Shown in pieces: positions 53,897 through 63,480 of a stretch of 64,000 bases of DNA. The stretch's first letter is position 1. Every line of letters starts with the position of its first letter. The translations under genes and the position numbers were made by a program. Under the pieces are notes generated by a model, which did no database searches, was not told the origin of the DNA, and was given only the letters and a program-made list of their open reading frames with translations. The DNA is from Ruminiclostridium josui JCM 17888 (lineage in GTDB: Bacteria; Bacillota; Clostridia; Acetivibrionales; DSM-1351), in assembly GCF_000526495.1 (NCBI RefSeq), contig NZ_JAGE01000001.1:2786001-2850000 (forward strand). Direction: 5' to 3'.

Positions 53897-55516
53897 TTAC
53901 TCCACAGGTAATTGAGTTACCTGGCCTAATATATACCTTTTCAAAATCAGCATATCTAAAGCATCTATTGAGTTGTCCTTGTTCAGGTCAGCTGCTTGTG
54001 TGTCAATATTCTGATTTATACCCAAAATATATGACTTCAATGCAATACCATCAAGAGCATCAATTTCACCGTCTTTATTAACATCGCCATATTTTATGGT
54101 TGGCTGATCATCAGGACTGCCAATGGATACGCCATTTTTTCCAAGAGGAATTTTGTGATCCAGACCGATAAACTTACCTTCACTGTTTTTCCACAGTACT
54201 GGATATAAATAATTATCATACTTATTATCATTCCACTTCAGGTCTCTTCCACCAGGGAAAGGAGTTCCTTCGTCACGGGTGAAAAGTCCGCCTGTATCTG
54301 CTGAGTCAATATTTATACACCAGAAAGTATGGTGGAGTTTGTACTTGTTTTCTAAAATATAATCCCTCATACTTCTGAGATATTTTTTATTTGCGTCCAG
54401 AAGCTTGTCTGCTCCTTCAGTGAGGCCCCCCCATTCACCTATAAGCAGAGGCCCTATTCCGTCTTCAATAATATAAGCCCAATTGTCTCTCCAGCACTGT
54501 TCATATAGTATTTTCTTTGCTGTAGCATCATCACAAGTTGGGAAATCTCCTTTAAACCACTCCTGCTCGAAAACCATAGGACCGTAGTCATGAGGTGAAT
54601 ATACAAGCTGCTTTTGATAAGGACCTAAATCAATAGGATGATCTTTTACACCTCTGAGGTTACCGCCCCACCAGTTACCGTAGTAATCATTAGTACCGGT
54701 CCATGGACTTGTATCAAAGGATTCATCATCCCATAAACCATCTTTAGGGTACATTTCAACGCCTTCAACAAAAATTAACGCATTAGGATGAACCTTCAGT
54801 ATAGCAAGAGCTGTCTCTTGAGCCACTCTTTTCCAGTTGTTTTCATGTTCAGAGTCATCCCAGATAGCACTTTGAGATTTTATTTTCAAAGTACCGGTAT
54901 TTGTGTGAGGTTCATTTTTTAAATCAAATCCAATAATAGTGTCATCGTTTTTGAAGTGGTCAGCTACCCAAACCCATGCTGCTTTGAAGACATCCTCTGT
55001 TATGGCGCCTTTATACCATAACGGGTAGTTATGTCCCATATTGTCAGTCTCGGCACTGTGTACGTCAAGAATAACCTTGATACCAACTCTTTTGAAGTTT
55101 TCCAGCATAAAATTAAACAATTCCCAACTGTTTAATCCTTCCAAATCGGCATTATTGTAGCTTGTATCCGTAGAAGCAGGGTATTCACCTTTACTCCATG
55201 CATATAGCAAATCTGTTGCAATTGGCATTCTGACAACGTTAATTCCTTTGTCCGCAACTATTTCGATATCAGCCACAATATTGCTGTGATACGAATCCAA
55301 AAGCATTCTTTCACGACAATTGAAACCAAACCAGTTGGCACCTGTAATCCATACTTTATTGCCGTATTTGTCTACAATATTTGTACCTTCAACATGCAGC
55401 CAATCATCACCAGGGTCTGCCACATTGGATTCTGCTGCTGAAACCTTTGAAACTGATGGTGTTAATAATGTCAAAAACATTATTAACACAAGAAATACAC
55501 TAATTGTTTTTTTCAT
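53897..55516 (-). CDS. Secreted GH5 endoglucanase with type I dockerin
   Basis: The start is ATG 55516 (MKKTISVFLVLIMFL), behind GGGAGG; a start five codons upstream is less well placed. The protein has 539 residues with a signal peptide ending near SKVSAA. The GH5 (cellulase A) barrel shows the acid/base Glu in DLKNEPH (about 202) and the nucleophile in LIGEWGG (about 361), plus KVILDVHSAE and VYSPHDYGPM. The C-terminal dockerin (about 475-535) has two Ca-binding repeats, GDVNKDGEIDALDGIALKSYILG-like and ADLNKDNSIDALDMLILKRYILG-like. It therefore cleaves internal beta-1,4-glucan bonds as part of the cellulosome. Confidence 0.95.
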   Translation of the reverse strand: MKKTISVFLVLIMFLTLLTPSVSKVSAAESNVADPGDDWLHVEGTNIVDKYGNKVWITGANWFGFNCRERMLLDSYHSNIVADIEIVADKGINVVRMPIATDLLYAWSKGEYPASTDTSYNNADLEGLNSWELFNFMLENFKRVGIKVILDVHSAETDNMGHNYPLWYKGAITEDVFKAAWVWVADHFKNDDTIIGFDLKNEPHTNTGTLKIKSQSAIWDDSEHENNWKRVAQETALAILKVHPNALIFVEGVEMYPKDGLWDDESFDTSPWTGTNDYYGNWWGGNLRGVKDHPIDLGPYQKQLVYSPHDYGPMVFEQEWFKGDFPTCDDATAKKILYEQCWRDNWAYIIEDGIGPLLIGEWGGLTEGADKLLDANKKYLRSMRDYILENKYKLHHTFWCINIDSADTGGLFTRDEGTPFPGGRDLKWNDNKYDNYLYPVLWKNSEGKFIGLDHKIPLGKNGVSIGSPDDQPTIKYGDVNKDGEIDALDGIALKSYILGINQNIDTQAADLNKDNSIDALDMLILKRYILGQVTQLPVE

Positions 55517-55693
55517 ACTTTTTCCTCCCAAATAAAATAAAAATACTGATACATTTCTCTTTTAGAGATTAAATATTTTAGGGAATGAAAGTTGTGAATT
55601 GGAATATATAAATGAGAAAAGTACTTACAAGAACCTTTAATTTTACTTTAAATCCACCTATCACCTCCATGGACAAAACTAAAAGTCATACAA

Positions 55694-55722
55694 ATAATAC
55701 CATATAATCAATGTATATACAA
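55694..55722 (-). promoter_or_regulatory. Promoter of the GH5 gene
   Basis: Reading the minus strand, TTGTAT (complement of 55717-55722), a 17-base spacer and TATTAT (complement of 55694-55699) form a good vegetative promoter about 170 bases upstream of the GH5 start, leaving a long leader. The remainder of the 55517-55857 gap is AT-rich, with nothing else I can support. Confidence 0.5.
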
Positions 55723-55857
55723 CAAAATATCCTTTTTTGTCATTTGTCGCTAAAAGTGTATGTAATTTGATTACAATATTAGATATTATATGGTAAAATA
55801 TTAATAAATGTATTAAACTTAAAAAGTTCCCAATAGAAAAACCTATAGGAGTATAGT

Positions 55858-56964
55858 ATGGAAGATATTTATTTTAATCTTAAAAACATACTGGGTATTT
55901 TGTTTAAAATAACAAAAAAAAATGCCAATATACTAGCAGATAGATATTTACTTAAAGAAGTTTCCATAATATCTAAATGGAAAAATAACAAAGCAGATAT
56001 TAAATCAGAAGATATATCCAAAATTGTAGAGTTTGCAGTAAAAGAGTCCAGTGAAGTACAGCGTAAAATGATTAGAAAAGAAATTCAAACGATAATTAAC
56101 TACTCTTCAATTTCAGAAGAAATAAAAGAAATGCTTATTGAAATAAAAGATTTTGGTGAATTTATCGAAGAATCTCTAAATGTATGTACTACATGGTCCT
56201 ATGACGTACCTGATGTAAACACAAATGACGGATTCACAGAAAAGCTCATAAGTAGTGATAAATATAATTTGGATATTGAAAAGGGAATAGAGGGGGGCTA
56301 TAAAGGAATTGTAAAGTTTGACCTTGAGATTTCAAAAAATAAAAGTAATGAGGAAAAAACAGGAAGTAAAAAAAATTCTGTGCTAAAAAACAGTAAAATC
56401 AATTTGATACCCAAAAGTAGAGTAGGGGGTGCAAAAAAGTTCATAGAAGCGAGAAGTGTTTTAACCGTAATTATTGTTGTTGCTATTTTAAGTTATACAT
56501 TTATTCAGGCAGGTAGGAACAATCAAAATGTAGCATCCGACATAACCAATACTCAATCCTCACAATCTGCTTATCATACAATTGACACTGCAAAAGCAAC
56601 TCAGAGGAATACTTCTGCAAATTCAGAAAAAACAGAGCATGCAAAGAACACAAATGAAAAGAAAACAAGTGAAGTTTCGGAAAACGACCAAAAGAAGCAG
56701 AAAAAAAGTCCTGCTAATGTGGATAAATCAAAAGAAAAAACTATAAACAAGCCATCAACAAATAATAATATACATACTCAAACTGAACAGAAAAATAACG
56801 ATATAAATATAAATATATCAGGAAGCTCTGATTTAAACATAGGTGTAGGTAACAACATAATAATTAATAACAACAAAAGTGATAGTGAAAATTCAGAACC
56901 TTCTCCCTCAAAATCGATGACAGAGGCTTCTCCATCTGAAGCTACTGATACAAGTAAAAAATAA
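55858..56964 (+). CDS. Single-pass membrane protein, Ser/Lys/Asn-rich outside, unknown
   Basis: A 368-residue protein starting after TAGGAG. Residues 1-195 look cytoplasmic and helical (LNVCTTWSYDVPDVNTNDGF lies in the middle); one membrane helix follows at about 200-218 (VLTVIIVVAILSYTFIQAG). The outer part (about 220-368) is low-complexity, rich in Lys, Asn, Ser and Thr, and probably extended. Near residue 320 it holds the motif ININISGSSDLNIGVGNNII, which recurs in the next two genes. I do not recognise a family. The layout, an inside sensor-like domain with an outside stalk, resembles anti-sigma or signalling proteins, but no known domain confirms this. Confidence 0.75.
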   Translation: MEDIYFNLKNILGILFKITKKNANILADRYLLKEVSIISKWKNNKADIKSEDISKIVEFAVKESSEVQRKMIRKEIQTIINYSSISEEIKEMLIEIKDFGEFIEESLNVCTTWSYDVPDVNTNDGFTEKLISSDKYNLDIEKGIEGGYKGIVKFDLEISKNKSNEEKTGSKKNSVLKNSKINLIPKSRVGGAKKFIEARSVLTVIIVVAILSYTFIQAGRNNQNVASDITNTQSSQSAYHTIDTAKATQRNTSANSEKTEHAKNTNEKKTSEVSENDQKKQKKSPANVDKSKEKTINKPSTNNNIHTQTEQKNNDININISGSSDLNIGVGNNIIINNNKSDSENSEPSPSKSMTEASPSEATDTSKK

Positions 56965-57063
56965 TTTATAATTCATAATTGAAGCAGCATAATTTATACC
57001 TCCAGGACAGTAAAACATGTAAAAAAGTATGGGAAAGAAAGAATAAATGCCGGAGGAATGATA

Positions 57064-59865
57064 ATGAAAAAATTATTAGGAATACTGACTTTTGCGCTAA
57101 TTATAATAGCGCAGATAACTTCTATAGGGGCAAATTCGGATAGTATTAAAATCAGAATTGACAATGAACCCATAGAATTTGCAATGCCTCTTCAACTTGT
57201 AAATAAGCAGTTATTTGTACCTTTTAGAGAAACAATGACCTTATTTGGTTATGATGTTAGTTGGGATAAAGATACAAAAACAGCTAAGGCTGTAAAGAAT
57301 CGCAAGTTACTTTCTACTAAGATAGGCAGCAGGGAAATAACAGTAGATGGCAAGAAAATTACTTTCGCTGTAGCTTCATATGTGTATAAACAAAGGTTAT
57401 ATGTACCAGTACAGATAATTGAAAGGGGACTAAACAAAATTGTTAAATGGGAAAGTAAGGAAAATACCTTATACATATCTGGCTCCCAAAATAATATCAA
57501 TATAGATATTGAAAATTCTAACGAATGTGTAATCGCTGTAGGAAATAATATTCTGGTAAACATAACAAACAAATATGGAGTTAGCGAAATTAACGATATG
57601 ATAGATGATGCTGATAAGCTTCTGGATAACAATAACTTTACCGGTGCTATAAGCATCTATGAAACAGTTCTTGAGAATATTTCAAGCTCAAAAAATCCTG
57701 AGGAATACGGAAGAACCAAGGTGAATATTGGTAATGCTTACAATAAGCTTGCGGCTATTGTTAACGAGGAGGACAACGCAGAAAAAGCAATTATGGCATA
57801 TGAGGCAGCTCTAAAAGTCAGTACTCCTGAAAAAAACACTGATGTATATGCTGCTGCCCAAAATGGATTAGCATATTCATACGTTATTCTGGCACAGATA
57901 AGAGATACTGAAAAAAACATATCAAAAGCTCTGGATTCATATGCAAATGCCTTGAAAGTTTACAGTAAGGATTCATATCCAAGAGAATATGCTCAAATAC
58001 AAAACAATCTTGCTTCTGCTTATTTAATTCTGGCTGGTTCTAAAAACTATCAAAAAAACTTTGAAACTGCTATAGAGTATTGCAATGAGGCCTTAAAATA
58101 CTTTACTCTTCAGGAGAACATTCAGACATATATTAAATTACATAATACATTAGGATTAATATATACGGAACTAGGAATGTTATCAGATTCGGATAAAAAC
58201 ATATCTAAGGCATTTGAGGAATTCAACGAGGTTTTGAGACTATGCAGTGTAAATACATATCCCAATGAATATGGATATGCACAATACAATATTGGCCAGT
58301 GCTATGTTAAGTTGTCTGATATTAGAGATCGTGAAGAAAACAGTCTAAAGGCCATTAAAGCATACAATGAAGCATTGAAGGTTATTACCCCGGAAAAGAA
58401 TGCTGTTAACTTTGCTATAACCAATATGTCCCTCAGTTATGCTTATATCAAGCTTTCAGAGGTGAGGAATTCAGGGGAAAATCTTACAAAGGCAGCAGCA
58501 GCCTGCAATGAGAGCCTGAAGATTCTTACAATAGGAAGATATCCTTTGAATTATGCCAATGCACAGTGTAGGCTTGGAACAGTCTATTACCAACTTTCAA
58601 GTCTTAACTCAAAAAGGGATAATCTCTTAAATTCCATAAGTGCATATAAAGAGGCCCTGAAAGTATATTCTTATAGCAAGTATCCCTTTGATTACTCAAT
58701 AAATACTTATTATTTGGGAACATGCTACAAAAGCCTCGGTGATATTAGCGATAAGGAGGCAAATACTTTAAAGGCTATTGAAATGTATAATGAGGCACTA
58801 AATATAATTACATTTGAGGATTATCCCATATATTATGCAAACATAAAGAATAGCTTAGGAAACGCTTATAGAGCTTTGTACTCAATGACTTTTCAGATGG
58901 ATAACTTATATAAATCTATAGAAGCATACAATGATGCTCTTATGGGGAATACATTGGAAAAGCAGCCTTTAAGTTACGCTTTAATACAGTGCAATCTGGC
59001 ATATACTTATATGAATTTAGGAGATGTGTTGGATGATGAAGAAATTATAAACAAATCAATTAATGCTTCTAAAGAAGCTTTAAAAGTTTACACATATGAA
59101 GATTATCCCATAAGATATGCAGATACAGTAATAAATATGGGCTCAGCATATTGGTCAATGTCTGAGATTAGAGATACGGTAGAAAATCTGGCAAAAACCC
59201 TTGACTGCTACGAGGAATCTTTGAAAGTCTACACCTTGGATAAATACCCATTGGATTATGCATTTTCACAATATTGTATAGGATATTTATGTACTGCAAT
59301 TGCCGATGCAAACCCCTCCGAGGAAATAGTCGACAAAGGTCTTGAGGCATGTAAGGAGGCATTAAAAGTGTATACTTTGGAGGACTATTCAGGCTATTAT
59401 ATGGAGGTCATAGCAAATGAGGCTGCATTATACGTTAGGTTAGCGCAACTAAAGGGCTCAGAAGATATAATAAAGAATTCACAAGAAATTTATAAGGAAC
59501 TGGAAGGTTACTGCACTGATGAACATGGTACTGTTTTTGATCCGGGAATTAATACGGAAATAGGATATATGTATTATGTTTTATCAACGCTTAAGAATAG
59601 GGAAGAAAACTTATTAAATGCAATAGAAGCTTATCAGAGGGCTGAAAACTTGGTACCGGAAGAAGATAATCCTGCAATGTATGCAAAAATCCAAAAACAG
59701 CTTGGTATTTGCTTTTTTGAAATATCGGAAACCAGAGATAAACAGGAAAATCTGAAAAAGGCGCTGAAACATTTTAATTCAGCTATAAAATATATAAAAA
59801 ATGATGCTGAATTGGATGAAATAAAAGTATACATAACACAGATTAATAAAGATTTAATCAAATAA
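57064..59865 (+). CDS. Secreted stalk-domain TPR protein
   Basis: ATG 57064 is 7 bases after GGAGG, against 1 base for ATG 57058, so it is preferred; the protein has 933 residues. It has a signal peptide (MKKLLGILTFALIIIAQITSIGA), a copper-amine-oxidase-N-like stalk domain (about 25-140: LQLVNKQLFVPFRETMTLFGYDVSWD, then KQRLYVPVQIIE) and the shared motif VIAVGNNILVNI near 165. About 14 TPR-like repeats of some 54 residues follow (about 180-930), each with the pattern AIEAYNEALKVxTxExYPxxYAxxQxxLGxxYxxL. Such arrays bind peptides or build large surface assemblies. It is followed 28 bases later by a shorter paralogue. Confidence 0.85.
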   Translation: MKKLLGILTFALIIIAQITSIGANSDSIKIRIDNEPIEFAMPLQLVNKQLFVPFRETMTLFGYDVSWDKDTKTAKAVKNRKLLSTKIGSREITVDGKKITFAVASYVYKQRLYVPVQIIERGLNKIVKWESKENTLYISGSQNNINIDIENSNECVIAVGNNILVNITNKYGVSEINDMIDDADKLLDNNNFTGAISIYETVLENISSSKNPEEYGRTKVNIGNAYNKLAAIVNEEDNAEKAIMAYEAALKVSTPEKNTDVYAAAQNGLAYSYVILAQIRDTEKNISKALDSYANALKVYSKDSYPREYAQIQNNLASAYLILAGSKNYQKNFETAIEYCNEALKYFTLQENIQTYIKLHNTLGLIYTELGMLSDSDKNISKAFEEFNEVLRLCSVNTYPNEYGYAQYNIGQCYVKLSDIRDREENSLKAIKAYNEALKVITPEKNAVNFAITNMSLSYAYIKLSEVRNSGENLTKAAAACNESLKILTIGRYPLNYANAQCRLGTVYYQLSSLNSKRDNLLNSISAYKEALKVYSYSKYPFDYSINTYYLGTCYKSLGDISDKEANTLKAIEMYNEALNIITFEDYPIYYANIKNSLGNAYRALYSMTFQMDNLYKSIEAYNDALMGNTLEKQPLSYALIQCNLAYTYMNLGDVLDDEEIINKSINASKEALKVYTYEDYPIRYADTVINMGSAYWSMSEIRDTVENLAKTLDCYEESLKVYTLDKYPLDYAFSQYCIGYLCTAIADANPSEEIVDKGLEACKEALKVYTLEDYSGYYMEVIANEAALYVRLAQLKGSEDIIKNSQEIYKELEGYCTDEHGTVFDPGINTEIGYMYYVLSTLKNREENLLNAIEAYQRAENLVPEEDNPAMYAKIQKQLGICFFEISETRDKQENLKKALKHFNSAIKYIKNDAELDEIKVYITQINKDLIK

Positions 59866-59893
59866 AAGTAGAGTTAAAAGGGGGAATGTTACT

Positions 59894-61273
59894 GTGAAGG
59901 CAAAACTGCTTATAATAATTGCTTTTCTTATGATTATGTGGACAGGCACTGTAATGATATACGCTGAAAATATAAAAACAGTACAAACTCCCTCTTTTGA
60001 CTTTGAAACACAGCCGATAATAATAGAAAAAGAACCATATATACCAATAAAACCCGTACTTGAAGCACTTGGATGGAAAATCACATGGGATTCAAAGAGT
60101 AAGTCTGTGCGGGCGATTAAAGGAGAAAATACACTTGTAATAAAAATAGGCAGTAAAATTGCTACACTTAACGGAACTGCTATTATACAAAACAATCCTC
60201 CTGTTGTTATAAAAGGTATATCATATGTAAGCAGTAAATTTATTGCTCAGGAATTTGGAGCAAAAGTAAGATGGGATAGGAAGGATAACCTGATAGTACT
60301 TTCAAACGAAGACACTGGGAATATAAATGTCAGCGGTCAGGGAAACATTATAATTGTCGGAGACGGTATAATTGTAAATATATTTGAGCCATATGGAATA
60401 GAAACCGTATATGACCAGATAGATGATGCTGACATGCTTTTATGTGCAAAAAAGCCCTTGGAGGCTATTGGAAAGTATAAAAACATTTTAGAAAACATAT
60501 CAGAAAAAGAAAATCCGGAAATATATTCACATGTTACAAATAATATGGGAAATGCATATAATATTCTTTCCGGAATCAAGGATGCAGAAAATAACAATCG
60601 AAATGCTATAGCTGCTTACAAAAATGCACTTAGAATTTATTCATCTGATAAACACAGTAATAACTATTTAATTATCTTGAATAATCTTGCAAATGCTTAT
60701 TTCAATTCATGGGAGACAACGGGAAAAAAAGCTGATTTGATGGCTGCTTCGGATATCTATGCCGAAATTCAAAAATCAGGTTGTTTGGACGCCACTGGTC
60801 TAGAGAGTGCTTTAACAGATTATAATATCGGCATGGTTTATTATTCCCTTGGAAAAAATCAGTTGGCTGTTGAAAGCTTTATTAAAGCACAGGATAAATA
60901 CCTTGTACTCCTAAAAGAAGTTAACAAAGAGAAGAATGAAGAAATGTGGGCGTTACTGCAATATAATCTGGGCAATGTCTGCAAATCTTTAGCATTGATT
61001 GAAGACAAAAAAATTAATGCAATAAACGCTGAAGCTGCTTATGAAAAAGCACTTACTGTAATGACTGTAGAGAGCTATCCGCTGGAATACGCTCAAATAC
61101 ATAAATTTCTTGGTGATATTTACAAAGTATTGTCAACCTTGGTCAACAATAAACGTGAATATGTCCTTAGAGCAATTGAGGAATACACGGAATGTCTGAA
61201 AATTTACACTTCTGACAAATACCCTGTTTGCAATAAACAGGTAAATATGGAACTAAAAGACATCATTCAATAA
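59894..61273 (+). CDS. Secreted stalk-domain TPR protein, short paralogue
   Basis: A 459-residue protein starting at GTG 59894 after an AAAGGGGG stretch. It has the same build as the previous gene: signal peptide (LLIIIAFLMIMWTGTVMIYA), one stalk domain (about 35-140, EPYIPIKPVLEALGWKITWDSKSKSVRAI and ISYVSSKFIAQEFGAKVRWD), the motif INVSGQGNIIIVGDGIIVNI near 145, then only about five TPR-like repeats. The QIDDADMLL start of the TPR part matches MIDDADKLL in the long paralogue, so the two come from gene duplication. They are likely to act together, and the shared motif region may be where they interact. Confidence 0.82.
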   Translation: MKAKLLIIIAFLMIMWTGTVMIYAENIKTVQTPSFDFETQPIIIEKEPYIPIKPVLEALGWKITWDSKSKSVRAIKGENTLVIKIGSKIATLNGTAIIQNNPPVVIKGISYVSSKFIAQEFGAKVRWDRKDNLIVLSNEDTGNINVSGQGNIIIVGDGIIVNIFEPYGIETVYDQIDDADMLLCAKKPLEAIGKYKNILENISEKENPEIYSHVTNNMGNAYNILSGIKDAENNNRNAIAAYKNALRIYSSDKHSNNYLIILNNLANAYFNSWETTGKKADLMAASDIYAEIQKSGCLDATGLESALTDYNIGMVYYSLGKNQLAVESFIKAQDKYLVLLKEVNKEKNEEMWALLQYNLGNVCKSLALIEDKKINAINAEAAYEKALTVMTVESYPLEYAQIHKFLGDIYKVLSTLVNNKREYVLRAIEEYTECLKIYTSDKYPVCNKQVNMELKDIIQ

Positions 61274-61513
61274 TCTTTCATAAATTCTTCATAAATCCTT
61301 CTTTAATAATTCCATAAAAAACTAACCCACTGCTTATATAATAACATATGTATTCATATTGTGTTCCACCAAACCAATAAACTCTTATAATCAGCACCAA
61401 ACCAATTAACACCACACCTATTTTAAACATATCGGAGGGAACATAAATAATAGAGGATATAATGGCACTTTAAGGGTATGAGTGCGTTATTACATCGGGG
61501 GGTGTAGGAGTTA

Positions 61514-63466
61514 ATGATAAGTGACGGCATGTTTTTGGCAATTCTATGTATTTCAGCCGTTGTGTCTTTAATAACCATATTCTACATTGTTATTTCGACA
61601 AATGAAATTGTATGTAGACAAAGGTATTTTAAGGGCGGAGGATTTAAAGGACTGATTAATTTTGTACTGTCTCTTGCATTTATGGGGAGTATAGGATATT
61701 GCCTTTACAATGTACCGGAAATACTTTTTTTTGGGTCATCATGGAACAGTCTGGAGAAGATAGGGCCTGATAATGTTGAAAAAGTTATAATTTGTTTAAG
61801 CTTTGTAATTTCTATTCTGTATATATACTTTGTACTGACATCATTTTTTTATAAACCAAATGACAAACCTTACTTTATGGTAATAACCCTAAGTATAATC
61901 AGCGGCATAGGAAATTCCATAGTAGTTTTTATAATAAATAGAGCACTTGGAATACTTGCTGGAGACGTAGAAAAATGGGCTTTAATAGAAAGTAGACTAT
62001 ACATATTTTTTATATGCGGAATTCTACTTTTTACAGTAGCAGCCATGATTGTACGAAAAAAATTGATATCTGTTACCAATAATATAATATTCGAAAAGCG
62101 TATTCAGATAATAGACAAGATATTAAAAGCGCCTTACAATAAATTTTCATCTCTTGAAGACGGCAGTGTTTATGCAGCACTAAATAATGACACTGAAACA
62201 ATCGGCAATTTTGTAGGACATCTGGTTGCGGGGATAACAGGGGTTATTACACTGATTACCTGTTTCATATACCTTGCAATTCTTGATAAAAAAGGAACTC
62301 TGTTCTTCCTCATTGTTTTAATTGTTACAATATGCGTATTTCAACTGGCTGTATCCGGTGCTCAAAAATTCTTTGAACAAAACAGAAGTATTCAGAACAC
62401 TTTCTTTAAAAACATAAATGACCTTGTGGAAGGCTTTAAGGAGCTTTATATCAATGCAAAAAAACGTATGGGTTTCAGACGTGATATAGAGGTAAGCTGT
62501 GAGGCTTACCGAGACTCTAGAATAGCAGGGGACTTTAAATTTACAAATGTCACCATACTGGGAGAAATTCTTTATACAGGAGTAATTGGAGTTATTGTAT
62601 TTTCATTTCCAATACTTTTTGACATACAAATTGCAACTCTGCAAAATTTTATACTTGTCCTTTTATATATGGGAGGAATAATAAATGAAGCACTTTTTGC
62701 CATTGTTCCTACATGTATGAGAGTGGTAGTAAGCTGGAAGAGAATAAACAGTTTTGCCGACAGCCTTTCAGCAGATGAGGATTACACGGATTCTGAAATT
62801 GAAACCAACCAAGAAAATCTCACAATTGAATTTAAGGGTGTGAAGTTCACATATAAAAACGAAAGCGGTGAATCATTTTCAGTAGGCCCTATAGATTATA
62901 CTTTTAAATTCGGAGAAATAGTTTTTATTATGGGGGGCAATGGCAGCGGAAAGTCCACCTTTGCAAAACTCTTAACAGGTTTGTACATGCCTGATGAAGG
63001 ACAGGTATTAGTCAACGGGGAGCCAGTAAATTCAAGAGAACTGGGAGCCTATTTTTCATCAGTATACAGCGATTATCACCTTTTTGAAAAGTTGTATGGA
63101 ATTGAATACAAGAACAAGCTTGGTGATATAGAAAGATATCTTAAAATTCTTGGAATAGACAGTAAGGTTGAGATAAAGGACGGAGAATTTAGTACACTTA
63201 AGCTGTCTTCAGGACAAAGAAAAAGACTTGCCCTATTGGTAAGCTATCTTGAGGATCGCCCAGCATATCTTTTTGATGAATGGGCTTCCGACCAGGACCC
63301 TGAATTCAGAAAGTTTTTTTACAAAACACTTCTCCCGGAGCTCAAAGCAAGAGGAAAAGCAGTAATAGCAATAACCCATGATGATAGATATTTTGATGAG
63401 GCGGATAAGATAATCAAAATGGACATGGGAAAGTTAGTAAGCAGTACTATGTCGGTAAACGTGTAA
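61514..63466 (+). CDS. ABC exporter, SyrD/PvdE-type (TMD-NBD fusion)
   Basis: A 650-residue half-transporter behind TAGGAG. Residues 1-115 hold two or three extra helices ahead of the six-helix core (about 120-415). The ATPase is C-terminal (about 435-650): Walker A is GGNGSGKST, signature is LSSGQRKRLALLVSYL, and Walker B runs into LFDEWASDQDPEFRKFFY, the DEWAxDQDPxFR hallmark of the SyrD/PvdE cyclic-peptide and siderophore exporters. The switch is ITHDDRYF. It exports a peptide-like product or moves one across the membrane. The substrate is unknown; the flanking TPR proteins and hydrolase-like lipoprotein are likely partners. From 61274 to 61513 I see no gene. Confidence 0.88.
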   Translation: MISDGMFLAILCISAVVSLITIFYIVISTNEIVCRQRYFKGGGFKGLINFVLSLAFMGSIGYCLYNVPEILFFGSSWNSLEKIGPDNVEKVIICLSFVISILYIYFVLTSFFYKPNDKPYFMVITLSIISGIGNSIVVFIINRALGILAGDVEKWALIESRLYIFFICGILLFTVAAMIVRKKLISVTNNIIFEKRIQIIDKILKAPYNKFSSLEDGSVYAALNNDTETIGNFVGHLVAGITGVITLITCFIYLAILDKKGTLFFLIVLIVTICVFQLAVSGAQKFFEQNRSIQNTFFKNINDLVEGFKELYINAKKRMGFRRDIEVSCEAYRDSRIAGDFKFTNVTILGEILYTGVIGVIVFSFPILFDIQIATLQNFILVLLYMGGIINEALFAIVPTCMRVVVSWKRINSFADSLSADEDYTDSEIETNQENLTIEFKGVKFTYKNESGESFSVGPIDYTFKFGEIVFIMGGNGSGKSTFAKLLTGLYMPDEGQVLVNGEPVNSRELGAYFSSVYSDYHLFEKLYGIEYKNKLGDIERYLKILGIDSKVEIKDGEFSTLKLSSGQRKRLALLVSYLEDRPAYLFDEWASDQDPEFRKFFYKTLLPELKARGKAVIAITHDDRYFDEADKIIKMDMGKLVSSTMSVNV

Positions 63467-63480
63467 TGGGGGAGTCGGAA

